A DNA stretch of 64,000 bases from Pseudarthrobacter raffinosi (lineage in GTDB: Bacteria; Actinomycetota; Actinomycetes; Actinomycetales; Micrococcaceae). The position numbers were made by a program, and so were the translations under genes. The notes beneath the pieces are model-generated. The model saw only the letters and a program-made list of their open reading frames with translations, did no database searches and was not told the origin of the DNA. Shown in pieces: positions 28,708 to 36,340 of this stretch. The DNA lies in assembly GCF_023913735.1 (NCBI RefSeq), contig NZ_JAMXBH010000008.1, forward strand, positions 124,001 to 188,000, in the 5' to 3' direction. Position 1 is the first letter of the stretch. The number at the start of each line of letters is the position of its first letter.

Positions 28708-28730
28708 GGTTGCTCCTTTGAAATACCACT

Positions 28731-28772
28731 GTTGTTATGACTGATATATCAGTGTGAGGTCAATGGTATGAT
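28731..28772. promoter_or_regulatory. Divergent promoter with GntR-type operator
   Basis: ACTGATATATCAGT (28740-28753) is a perfect palindrome, flanked by a second inverted pair ATACCA (28732-28737) and TGGTAT (28764-28769). On the minus strand TTGACC (28763-28758) could be the glyA -35, with TCATAA 17 bases later, so the palindrome would lie in the spacer. TATGAT (28767-28772) is a possible -10 for the GntR gene. Confidence 0.65.
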
Positions 28773-28865
28773 TGGGATCACAGCAGAGTCAATAGCTGGA
28801 ACCAAAGTGGCATGGAGCTTCCGCTTGTAAGTCGGAGCCTGAAAAGTGAAGAACGGAGTGGCGCC

Positions 28866-29537
28866 TTGAATGCACTTCTTGCCTTGCCCCCCGCGGAGGG
28901 CGAAGCGCCATCGCAGGCAGAGGCCGCCTACCGGCAGCTGCGCGACAAGCTGATCATGCTGGAGATCCGGCCGGGTGAGCCCATCAACGACGGGCAGCTG
29001 GCGGCCGAGCTCGGTTTCGGCCGCACTCCCGTGCGTGAGGCGATCAAGCGGCTTGAGGTAGACCATCTGGTGGTTTCCTATCCGCGCCGCGGGACCTTTG
29101 CCACCAATGTGGACTTCACGGAGCTCGCCGACGTCTCGGAGATCCGGGAGCTGCTGGAGCCGCTGGCCGCGCGGCGGGCGGCCAAAAGGGCAAGCGAGTC
29201 CATGCGCCGTGAACTGCTGCAGGTGGCCGATGCCATCGCGGAGCTGGATCCCAGCCCGGGGGAGTCCCGGGACCTGATGCGCTACGACCTGACCGTGCAC
29301 CGGCTGATCTATAAGGCGGCCGCCAACCCGCACCTGGAAGACACGCTGATCCGCTACGACAACCTGGCCACGCGCATCTGGTGCCTGGTCCTGGACAAGG
29401 TGCCCTCGGTTAGTGGCCACATCACCGAGCATGTGGAGCTGCTCAAGGCGGTGGCCGCGGGGGACGCCGACAAGGCCGGCGAACTGGCCCTGCACCACGT
29501 CACCAGCTTTGAGGAAACCATCCGCAAGGTGCTCTAA
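28866..29537 (+). CDS. GntR-family regulator, FCD domain
   Basis: A FadR-subfamily regulator with a winged helix (AAYRQLRDKLIMLEIRPGE, LGFGRTPVREAIKRLE) and a C-terminal FCD ligand domain (EIRELLEPLAARRAA, RYDLTVHRLIYKAAANPHLE, ITEHVELLKAV) whose metal-binding Asp and His residues seem present. TTG at 28866 has GGAG seven bases upstream; an ATG at 28812 in the same frame lacks one and would add 18 residues. Divergent from glyA and next to a palindrome, it most likely controls the glyA-sox operon. Confidence 0.88.
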   Translation: MNALLALPPAEGEAPSQAEAAYRQLRDKLIMLEIRPGEPINDGQLAAELGFGRTPVREAIKRLEVDHLVVSYPRRGTFATNVDFTELADVSEIRELLEPLAARRAAKRASESMRRELLQVADAIAELDPSPGESRDLMRYDLTVHRLIYKAAANPHLEDTLIRYDNLATRIWCLVLDKVPSVSGHITEHVELLKAVAAGDADKAGELALHHVTSFEETIRKVL

Positions 29538-29547
29538 GCCGAACCGG

Positions 29548-29640
29548 AACGCTCTCTCACTTTCTGCACACAAGACCGAATCCCTCTCTCACCGGTTGAG
29601 AGAGCGTTCCCTAAATTCCTGCGTTAAGTGAGAGAGCGTT
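29548..29640. repeat. 32-bp-period palindromic array (array 3)
   Basis: Two forward units (29548, 29580) and two reverse units (ending 29608 and 29640), each exactly 32 bases apart. The centre folds as CTCTCTCA-ACCGGT-like hairpin (29584-29606). It fills the space between the convergent GntR (+, stop 29537) and hxlA (-, stop 29649) genes, so it may terminate both. Confidence 0.8.
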
Positions 29641-29648
29641 CTGGAGGG

Positions 29649-30272
29649 CTAGATGATGGCGGCGCGCAGCTCCTTCGCTGCCAGGGCGGGGTCGTCGGCG
29701 CTGTAGATGGACCCGCCGACGACGGCTACATCCGCCCCGGCGCGCTGCACGGCTTCGATAGTGGAGATGTTCACTCCGCCGGCCACGGAGAACGGCACGC
29801 GCGCTTCCTCCCCGGCGCGGAGGAGCACGTCCAGGTTGTAGCCCGGTTTGGCCTGCTCGTCCAGTCCGGCGTGGAACTCGATGAACTTGGCTCCGAGGGC
29901 GCGGGCTTCCCTGGCGCGGGTCACCTTGTCCGCCACGCCGATCAGGTCCACAACGATGCCCTTGTTGTGGGCCTTCGCTGCCTTGACCGCGCCGGCGATG
30001 GTGGAATCGTCGGCGCCGCCGAGGACTGACACCAGGTCTGCACCCGCGCTGAACGCGATGTCAGCCTCGAGTTCGCCGGCGTCCATGGTCTTAAGGTCGG
30101 CGAAGACGATCTTGTCCGGGTGGGCGGTCTTGACGGCGGTAACGGCGGACAGTCCGGCGTTCTTCACCAGCGGCGTTCCGAGCTCAATGATGTCAACGTA
30201 TTCGGCAACCTTGCCGGCGAGGTCGAGGGCGGCTTCGACGGTCAGGACGTCCATGGCTACTTGCAGTTTCAT
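29649..30272 (-). CDS. hxlA: 3-hexulose-6-phosphate synthase
   Basis: A 207-residue TIM-barrel enzyme of the OMP-decarboxylase superfamily: MKLQVAMDVLTVEAALDLA, YVDIIELGTPLVKNAG, VFADLKTMDAGELEA with the conserved D-x-K-x-x-D, and FSVAGGVN. It condenses formaldehyde with ribulose 5-phosphate. The start was set at ATG 30272, which gives the usual family length; the open frame upstream is not protein-like. With hxlB (58 bases upstream) it forms a RuMP pair able to fix formaldehyde from the demethylations encoded around it. Confidence 0.93.
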   Translation of the reverse strand: MKLQVAMDVLTVEAALDLAGKVAEYVDIIELGTPLVKNAGLSAVTAVKTAHPDKIVFADLKTMDAGELEADIAFSAGADLVSVLGGADDSTIAGAVKAAKAHNKGIVVDLIGVADKVTRAREARALGAKFIEFHAGLDEQAKPGYNLDVLLRAGEEARVPFSVAGGVNISTIEAVQRAGADVAVVGGSIYSADDPALAAKELRAAII

Positions 30273-30330
30273 GTGGGTTCTTCTTTCGGGTGGGGACGGA
30301 TTTCGGTGGAGAAAGGTGGGCCGGTGCGGG

Positions 30331-30933
30331 CTATTCGAGGTTCGCGTGGCGCTGCCAGAGGTCTTCCGGTGACGCAGCATCCTCGTCCCAGAGGCTTTGG
30401 AACACCGCCTCGGTGGTGGTGAACAGCACCTGCTCAAAGAGGCTGCCCGAATATTGCCGGGACACCGCCGAGCCGTGGTCAGTCTTTTGGGCGGCGGGGA
30501 TAAGTACGACGGCGATAGCAACGGCCGCGAGCGGGGAACCGGAGCTTGTGGTGTAGGCAGCCACCCGGGCACCTCGCGCGGCCGCGGTTTCCGCCGCCGT
30601 GACAACGCTTGCGGTGCTTCCGGAGCCGGAAGCTGCCAGCAGCAGGTCGCCGGTGCGGATGGCGGGTGCCGTGGTCTCACCGACGACGTGCACCGTCAGG
30701 CCGAGATGCATGAGCCGCATGGCCGCCATCTTCAGGACAAGGCCGCTGCGTCCGGCGCCGGTCACGAAGATCCTGTCGGCCAGCCTCAGCTCGGTGACGA
30801 GGGCTGCGACCTGCGCCGGGTCAACGCGCCCTGACACTGCACTGATCTCGCCCAGGACCAGAGCCCGGTTCCGGTCAAAAGCCTTGGACGTTCCGGTCAG
30901 GCCGGCTGGACTGGTTTCTGCGGTGACACTCAT
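30331..30933 (-). CDS. hxlB: 6-phospho-3-hexuloisomerase
   Basis: A 200-residue SIS-domain sugar-phosphate isomerase: IFVTGAGRSGLVLKMAAMRL, GETTAPAIRTGDLLLAASGSG, and the C-terminal catalytic region SLFEQVLFTTTEAVF. It converts hexulose 6-phosphate to fructose 6-phosphate, completing formaldehyde fixation. It precedes hxlA in the same operon and is divergent from a LuxR-type regulator (130 bases between starts). Confidence 0.92.
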   Translation of the reverse strand: MSVTAETSPAGLTGTSKAFDRNRALVLGEISAVSGRVDPAQVAALVTELRLADRIFVTGAGRSGLVLKMAAMRLMHLGLTVHVVGETTAPAIRTGDLLLAASGSGSTASVVTAAETAAARGARVAAYTTSSGSPLAAVAIAVVLIPAAQKTDHGSAVSRQYSGSLFEQVLFTTTEAVFQSLWDEDAASPEDLWQRHANLE

Positions 30934-31063
30934 TGGCGGCAGCCTCCTTCGTTTGCGACTCCTCCATCCTGTCCCGTCCGTTGAGTTGGGCCAACGCCAT
31001 CATCGGACAGTCCTGCCCACCCAAACGGGTAGGCGGCGTCCAGTGCACCCGTAAACTGGGCAG

Positions 31064-32338
31064 GTGGATACGTCTTATGGAGTCCTGCTCGAAGCCATCA
31101 CCGCGCTGTCCGCCGCCCCGCTGGCCACCATCGCGCAGCGGCTGCGGGAGGCCACCCTTCCCTATCTCGGTAGCAGCGCCCTAGTCATCTTCACCGAGGA
31201 CTGCACTGGACGGCCCCAGAAGAAGGCCGGCGACGAAGCCATCATCAGCAGGGTTTCCATCGCCGAACTGGACCACATCCGGGCGCTACTGGTCCGAGAA
31301 TGCCCGAACGGCGAGTCCTGGAGCGGAGAGGCGCTGATCGGCGGGGAGGTGCGTCCTGTCCTTGCCCTGTCCTCACCCAGCAACGCGCTGCTCGTCCTCG
31401 CCGATCCGCAGCCCGTACCGGACCCCGCCGGCCAGGAGGCAGAGCGGCTCGTCCGCTATCTCTGGACCCTGGCCGCCGAGCGGATCCGTGAAAAGGTGGC
31501 CGATGCGCCGCCGTCGTACCTGATTGAATCCCGCGCGGCGTCGGCCGAACGCTTAAGGGTGACCGCCGAACTGGTGGACCGCCACTCCACCACCTTGGAA
31601 ACCGTGCTTGCCGCGCTGAGATCGCCTGCGCTGAGTGACGACTTGGCGCGGAAGTCCGCCACCGACGTCGCCGCGCGGGCACTCGTAGCGCTACGCACGC
31701 TCAGCGACCGCACCACGGAACTCGTGGAGGAACCCGTCGCCACCGCGTTCCAGCGTCTCCGCGAGGACCTCAAGCCACTGGTGAACTTCAGCGGCATCGA
31801 CGTCCAGTTCATCGAGCCTCCCGTCAACGGCCGCGCCCTGCCCGGCGAAGTGGCCCATGCTGCCAGGGCGATCGTCCGCGGGCTGGTCCTGGCCATGATG
31901 GACCAGGCCGGAGTCCGCCGGATCCGCACGCAGTGGGATTGCGACGGCGAGAACCTCCTGGTCAACGTCCGCGACGACGGTCCCGGCGAACTGTCCGCGG
32001 CGACGCCTTCCATGGCCCGCCTAACCCGGCGCGTCGAAGCCCTGGACGGCACCATGTCGGTGGACGTGATGCCCGGCTGGGGCGCCGACGTCGCCGTGTC
32101 CATCCCGCTCGACCCGCCGGCGAGGCAGCTGGCCGACGTCTCCGACTGGAAGCTCGGGAACCGCGAACTGGAGGTCCTTCAGCTGCTGGCATCAGGCCAG
32201 CGGAACCGTGCCATCGCCGCGAAACTGCACATCAGCGAAAACACGGTGAAGTTCCACCTCCGCAACATATACCGGAAGGTGGGCGCCTCGTCCCGCACCG
32301 AAGCCATCGCGATGGCCCACAGCAACGGCCTGCGCTGA
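31064..32338 (+). CDS. LuxR-family regulator with GAF-like and HATPase-like domains
   Basis: A 424-residue protein starting at GTG 31064. The N-terminal ~140 residues look GAF-like. Residues about 180-350 resemble a histidine-kinase dimerisation and ATPase region (NVRDDGPGE as a G1-like box, and WGADVAVSIPL), but no phospho-accepting histidine box is visible. The C-terminal LuxR helix-turn-helix is clear: NRELEVLQLLASGQRNRAIA and ISENTVKFHLRNIYRKVGASSR. Divergent from hxlBA, so it may sense a formaldehyde-related signal; this is inferred from position. Confidence 0.82.
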   Translation: MDTSYGVLLEAITALSAAPLATIAQRLREATLPYLGSSALVIFTEDCTGRPQKKAGDEAIISRVSIAELDHIRALLVRECPNGESWSGEALIGGEVRPVLALSSPSNALLVLADPQPVPDPAGQEAERLVRYLWTLAAERIREKVADAPPSYLIESRAASAERLRVTAELVDRHSTTLETVLAALRSPALSDDLARKSATDVAARALVALRTLSDRTTELVEEPVATAFQRLREDLKPLVNFSGIDVQFIEPPVNGRALPGEVAHAARAIVRGLVLAMMDQAGVRRIRTQWDCDGENLLVNVRDDGPGELSAATPSMARLTRRVEALDGTMSVDVMPGWGADVAVSIPLDPPARQLADVSDWKLGNRELEVLQLLASGQRNRAIAAKLHISENTVKFHLRNIYRKVGASSRTEAIAMAHSNGLR

Positions 32339-32374
32339 TTTCGCCAAGCCGCAAACTACTTGAGAGTATGGACC

Positions 32375-33187
32375 ATGGCATCCAACAATGACCGAGATCC
32401 CGACGCCGATGCGGACTCAGGCCAGCACGGCGGCGTCCAGTCCGTGGACCGGGCCCTAGCGGTCCTGGAGATCCTGGCCCGCGACGGCCACGCCGGCGTG
32501 AGCGACATCGCCGAAGAGATGGGCATCCACAAATCCACTGTCTCCCGGCTGCTGGGTTCGTTGGTAAGCCGGGAAATGGTCCACCAGAACAGCGAGCGGG
32601 GAAAGTACCAGCTGGGCTTCGGCATACTCCGGCTGGCAAGCTCCATCCCCGGCCGGCTCAGCCTGGTCCGCGAAGCCCGGCCAGTGCTGGAAGGCCTGGC
32701 GGACGAATTCAAGGAGACGGTGAACCTCGCGGTCCTGCGCTCCAACTACGCCGTCAACGTGGACCAGGCCATGGGGCCGTCAACGCTGGCAACGTATGAC
32801 TGGGTGGGCAGCCTGACACCGCTGCACGCGACGTCGAGCGGCAAAGTCCTGCTGGCGGCGCTGCCCGCGGACGAGCGGGACCGCGTCCTGAAGGAGACCG
32901 GGCTGCCGGCCCGGACTCCGCGGACCATCACCAACCGGAAAGAGCTCGAAACCCAGCTGCTCGACGTCGCCCGTGACGGCTATGGCGTGGTGCGGGAGGA
33001 ATTCGAAATCGGGCTCAACTCGATGTCAGTGCCCGTGTTGAACCATATGGGGGCGGTCATCGGTGCAGTCAGCATCTCCGGGCCGGCCTTCCGCTTTGAT
33101 CCGGAAACGGCGCCCGGACTCATCGAGGCACTGAAGCAGGCGGGGCTACAGATCAGCGCCAAGATGGGCTACACCGGGACCCGGTGA
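32375..33187 (+). CDS. IclR-family transcriptional regulator (betaine locus)
   Basis: A 270-residue regulator with an IclR winged helix (SVDRALAVLEILARDGHAG, GIHKSTVSRLLGSLVSR) and an IclR ligand domain (LHATSSGKVLLAALP, GYGVVREEFEIGLNSMSVPV). ATG 32375 was chosen over an in-frame TTG at 32360. It is convergent with the betaine monooxygenase gene gbcA. Together with the second IclR gene at 53403 it is a candidate for the CTGTTGC boxes at 35734-35890 and 50490. Confidence 0.9.
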   Translation: MASNNDRDPDADADSGQHGGVQSVDRALAVLEILARDGHAGVSDIAEEMGIHKSTVSRLLGSLVSREMVHQNSERGKYQLGFGILRLASSIPGRLSLVREARPVLEGLADEFKETVNLAVLRSNYAVNVDQAMGPSTLATYDWVGSLTPLHATSSGKVLLAALPADERDRVLKETGLPARTPRTITNRKELETQLLDVARDGYGVVREEFEIGLNSMSVPVLNHMGAVIGAVSISGPAFRFDPETAPGLIEALKQAGLQISAKMGYTGTR

Positions 33188-33216
33188 TCTAGCCTCTAGC
33201 CGGGCTGCGGTACTCC

Positions 33217-33265
33217 GCGCTAAGCGACGGCGAAGGGCCGCAACCCGGCGCTTCGCTTAGGCGCG
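33217..33265. terminator. Possible bidirectional terminator
   Basis: CGCGCTAAGCGA (33217-33227 region) pairs with TCGCTTAGGCGCG (33253-33265) with one bulged base, enclosing a GC-rich loop. It sits between the convergent iclR and gbcA genes and overlaps the gbcA stop codon. Confidence 0.45.
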
Positions 33266-34393
33266 CGGGACGACGTCCCCAACCTTCCCCTGTACCCAGT
33301 CGTGGAACGCTCCGATGTGGTGCTCGCTCGGCACCAGGACGCCGCCCTTGGCGTAGACCTTCGAGCCCATGGCCGGCTGGCAGCGCTCGCAGGCGTCGAA
33401 GTCCTGCTGGTTGACACGGTGGAACAGTTCCACCGAGGCGCTGACGTCCTTGCCGCTCTCCACGACACTGGGCAGGTACAGCCAGTCGCATTCCACGATG
33501 GTGTGGTCCGCGGCCATGGGGAACATGCGGTGGATGATCACGTGGTCCGGGACCAGGTTCACAAACACCGTGGGCTTGATGGTGATGGCGTAGTAGCGGC
33601 GGTCCTGGCCCTCCTCGATTCCCGGAATCAGGTCGAGCCCCTCGGAGCCATCGATGGTGAAGCCCTTGACGTCCTCACCGAACTCCGCGCCGTGCCCCAC
33701 GAAGTACTGCGCAGCCAGGCCGTCCGCGAACTCCGGCAGGACCTCCGTCAGTTCCGGGTGGATGGTGGCGCAGTGGTAGCACTCCATGAAGTTCTCAATG
33801 ATGAGCTTCCAGTTCGCCTTCACGTCGTAGCGGATGCGGCGGCCCAGGCTGAGGTTGGCCACATCATAGCCCTCGATCGCCTTCAGGTCGCCGAGCCGCT
33901 CCTCGATGGCGCCCATTACGTCCACTTCGAAAGACGGCGGCTCGTCCGCCAGGCACACCCAGACGTAGCCCAGGTATTCGCGGATGTGGACCTTCACCAG
34001 GCCGTACTCGTCGCGGTCGATATCCGGCATCTTGGTCAGGTTGGGCGCCGCGATGAGCTTGCCCTCGAAATCGTAGGTCCAGGCGTGGTACGGGCACTGG
34101 AATGAGCGCGCCGCTTCACCCTGCTCCTCCATGCACAGCTTGACGCCGCGGTGCCGGCAGATGTTGTAGAAGGCGCGGATCCCGCCCTTGCGGGTGCGGC
34201 TGATCAGCACGCTTTCCCGCCCGATCTGGACGGTCCGCCAGGCGCCCGGCTTGTCCAGGTCGGCCGAGCGGATGGCACAGAACCACATCTGCTCGAAGAT
34301 CCGCTCCTGCTCTGCGCGGAACACGCCCTCATCCACATACGTGTGGCCGGGAAGGGTGGGGATCAGACTCGGGGCACTTACCTCAACAGACAA
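33257..34393 (-). CDS. gbcA: Rieske monooxygenase, glycine-betaine demethylase oxygenase component
   Basis: A 378-residue ring-hydroxylating-type oxygenase. The Rieske cluster ligands are C79-x-H81 and C100-x2-H103 (CRHRGVKLC... and CPYHAW); the mononuclear iron site is ENFMECYHCATIH with H207 and H212. This family removes methyl groups from quaternary amines such as glycine betaine, stachydrine or carnitine. Glycine betaine is favoured because the BCCT transporter and dimethylglycine oxidase lie in the same locus. The start is a TTG with a strong AGGAGG five bases upstream. It lies 83 bases after the reductase gene, in the same operon. Confidence 0.85.
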   Translation of the reverse strand: MSVEVSAPSLIPTLPGHTYVDEGVFRAEQERIFEQMWFCAIRSADLDKPGAWRTVQIGRESVLISRTRKGGIRAFYNICRHRGVKLCMEEQGEAARSFQCPYHAWTYDFEGKLIAAPNLTKMPDIDRDEYGLVKVHIREYLGYVWVCLADEPPSFEVDVMGAIEERLGDLKAIEGYDVANLSLGRRIRYDVKANWKLIIENFMECYHCATIHPELTEVLPEFADGLAAQYFVGHGAEFGEDVKGFTIDGSEGLDLIPGIEEGQDRRYYAITIKPTVFVNLVPDHVIIHRMFPMAADHTIVECDWLYLPSVVESGKDVSASVELFHRVNQQDFDACERCQPAMGSKVYAKGGVLVPSEHHIGAFHDWVQGKVGDVVPRA

Positions 34394-34476
34394 TTTGTCC
34401 TCCTAACGAACAAAGATCAACTAACAACACAGGCCATAACGCGGGGTTTCAGGTTTGTAGCGGCGGAGCAGGGTTT

Positions 34477-35706
34477 TCAGGACACGACGGCGGCCCCCAC
34501 GAGTCCGGGAACGTCCAGCCGGACGGGTGCTGCCACGCCGGGTGCCGCGGCAGGTGCCGCGAGGCTCCGTCGCCACTTGGTAAACAGCCGCGGCTGGTTC
34601 ATGCCGAGGACCGCCACAGCGACATCATCGCGGTAGTAGACGGCGAGGCAGCAGTGCGCGTTGACGTCGCCCACTTCGATCTCCACCCGGTCGTAGCCGG
34701 CGGAACGGCCGGCGAACTGCAGCTTCACGCCGTACTGGTCGGACCAGAAATAGTGCGGCTTGGCCGGGCGGGGCGCGGCGTCGGCATCCAGGAGTGCTTC
34801 GACGGCGATGGCGGCACGCTCCAGGGCGCCGGTCCAGTGTTCAATCCGGCGGTGCGTGCCCGTTGCCTGGTCTAACCAGGCGGCGCAGTCGCCCACGGCC
34901 ACGATTCCCGGCATGCCGGTCCGTCCCATGGCGTCGCACAGCACGCCGCCGCGCAGCTCCAGGCCGGAGCCCTCCAGCCAGCCGGTGTTGGGCTCGGCTC
35001 CAATGCCAACCACGACGACGTCGGCGGCCACGTAGCGTCCTCCGGCCAGTCGGATTCCGGTGACGTTGCCTTCGCCGCTGTAGAAGTCCTCGATCACGGC
35101 AGAGGAAATGAGCTCCACTCCGTTGACGGCGTGCAGGCCGGCAACCACGCCGCCCATCTCGGTTCCGAGCTGCGCGGCGAACGGCACGGGCTTGGTGTCG
35201 ATCATGGTCACTTCCATGCCCCGCGACGCGGCGGCTGCGGCAACTTCGGCGCCGATGAAGCCGGCACCGATCACGGCCATCCTGCTTCCGGGCACCAGCT
35301 CGGGGGCAAGGCTCTGTGCGTCCGCGAGCGTGCGGAGCGTAAAGACATTGCTGAGACCGGCCAGCGTGGGCAGTCGCCGCGCCCTGGCGCCCGTCGCGAT
35401 CACGATGCCGTCCGACTGTATGGTGCGGCCGTCCTTAAGGTGGATGGTCCGGGACGACGCATCCAGGGAAACGGCCTCGGCACCCAGCACCCACTCGGCC
35501 GCCAGCTCGTCGGCGTCGGTCTCCAGGAAGAGGTCGTCTGCCGAGATCGCGCCGAGCAGGAAGTCCTTGGACAGGGGCGGGCGGTCGTACGGCCGGTGGG
35601 GTTCATCGCCGATGATGACCAGCCGTCCGGTAAAGCCTTGGGCGCGGGCCGCCCGGGCGGCGGAAAGGCCCGCCAGGGAGGCTCCGATAATCGCAAGCGT
35701 CTGCAT
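34477..35706 (-). CDS. FAD-dependent ferredoxin reductase for the Rieske system
   Basis: A 409-residue pyridine-nucleotide:ferredoxin reductase like rhodocoxin or toluene-dioxygenase reductases: IIGASLAGLSAARAARAQG, PYDRPPLSKDFLLG, AVIGAGFIGAEVAAAAASRG and IVAVGDCAAW. It has no fused iron-sulfur domain, so it must pass electrons to a separate ferredoxin, presumably the product of the divergent gene at 35955. The ATG at 35706 has AGAGG upstream. Known GbcB partners are FNR-type flavin proteins with a fused 2Fe-2S domain, so this is a different arrangement. Confidence 0.85.
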   Translation of the reverse strand: MQTLAIIGASLAGLSAARAARAQGFTGRLVIIGDEPHRPYDRPPLSKDFLLGAISADDLFLETDADELAAEWVLGAEAVSLDASSRTIHLKDGRTIQSDGIVIATGARARRLPTLAGLSNVFTLRTLADAQSLAPELVPGSRMAVIGAGFIGAEVAAAAASRGMEVTMIDTKPVPFAAQLGTEMGGVVAGLHAVNGVELISSAVIEDFYSGEGNVTGIRLAGGRYVAADVVVVGIGAEPNTGWLEGSGLELRGGVLCDAMGRTGMPGIVAVGDCAAWLDQATGTHRRIEHWTGALERAAIAVEALLDADAAPRPAKPHYFWSDQYGVKLQFAGRSAGYDRVEIEVGDVNAHCCLAVYYRDDVAVAVLGMNQPRLFTKWRRSLAAPAAAPGVAAPVRLDVPGLVGAAVVS

Positions 35707-35733
35707 CAATACAGCCTCTTTCAATTGCTTCTT

Positions 35734-35890
35734 ACGCAACAACAATCGCTATATGCAACAGCGTGATCTATGCCACGGTCGCTGTCAAGGGTGGAATGTC
35801 AGGAAGTCGGGAGCCTGCAACAGAAGAGAAAACCCTTGACAAGCGCTGTGAGCTGGAGCACTCTGTTGCTTATTGCGATTGCTGTTGTTC
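35734..35890. promoter_or_regulatory. Twin activator-type promoters with inverted CTGTTGC operators
   Basis: Two 28-base boxes, 35734-35761 (minus orientation) and 35863-35890 (plus), match at about 22 positions; the shared core is CTGTTGCNTATNGCGATTG. Each overlaps a poor -10 (CACGCT at 35765-35760; CACTCT at 35859-35864) that lies exactly 17 bases from a perfect TTGACA -35 (35788-35783 minus; 35836-35841 plus). One promoter serves the reductase-gbcA operon, the other the ferredoxin-BCCT-purU-dmg operon. The weak -10 with an overlapping box suggests control by a regulator, probably IclR-type. Confidence 0.7.
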
Positions 35891-35954
35891 AATGCGGAAC
35901 TTAGCGGCCATCGCGGCAGACACAAGGGTCCCCGAAGAAATAAGAGGTCCACCC

Positions 35955-36305
35955 ATGCACAAGGCATGCCCGCTCAGTGAATTGGCTCCCGGGGAAGCGC
36001 TGCGGCTCAATACGTCGCCGCCTATCGCCGTCTTCCACACCGAGGAAGGCGAGCTCTTTGCCATCGACGACACGTGCACCCACCAGGACGCCTCGCTGGC
36101 GGACGGCTGGGTGGAGGACTGCTGGGTGGAATGCCCGCTGCACGCCTCCAGGTTCAACCTGCGCACGGGGAGCGTCGACGCGCCGCCGGCCAAGCTGCCG
36201 GTGCGCTCCCACGAAGTAACAGTGATCGACGGCGACATCATGATCACCGAATCCACGGAGGTCCCCAACCTTCCCCCCGGCCTGACAGTGGACGGCCACG
36301 TCTAG
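35955..36305 (+). CDS. Rieske-type [2Fe-2S] ferredoxin
   Basis: A 116-residue electron carrier with ligands C41-x-H43 (CTHQDASLADG) and C60-x2-H63 (CPLHASRF), the pattern of small ferredoxins in three-component dioxygenases. It should carry electrons from the divergent reductase to GbcA. It is the first gene of an operon with the BCCT transporter (35 bases on). The C-terminal tail (EVPNLPPGLTVDGHV) is a little longer than usual. Confidence 0.88.
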   Translation: MHKACPLSELAPGEALRLNTSPPIAVFHTEEGELFAIDDTCTHQDASLADGWVEDCWVECPLHASRFNLRTGSVDAPPAKLPVRSHEVTVIDGDIMITESTEVPNLPPGLTVDGHV

Positions 36306-36340
36306 CACCAGCCCATGCATCCGAACAAAAGGACTTGCTC

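Noticed and set aside
28708..28811. Glycine riboswitch before glyA
   Set aside because: The region is only about 100 bases, is explained by promoter and operator elements, and shows none of the aptamer's conserved core.
29649..30680. Long N-terminal extension of hxlA
   Set aside because: The extra 136 residues are Pro/Arg/Ser-rich, antisense-like and overlap hxlB; ATG 30272 gives the normal family length.
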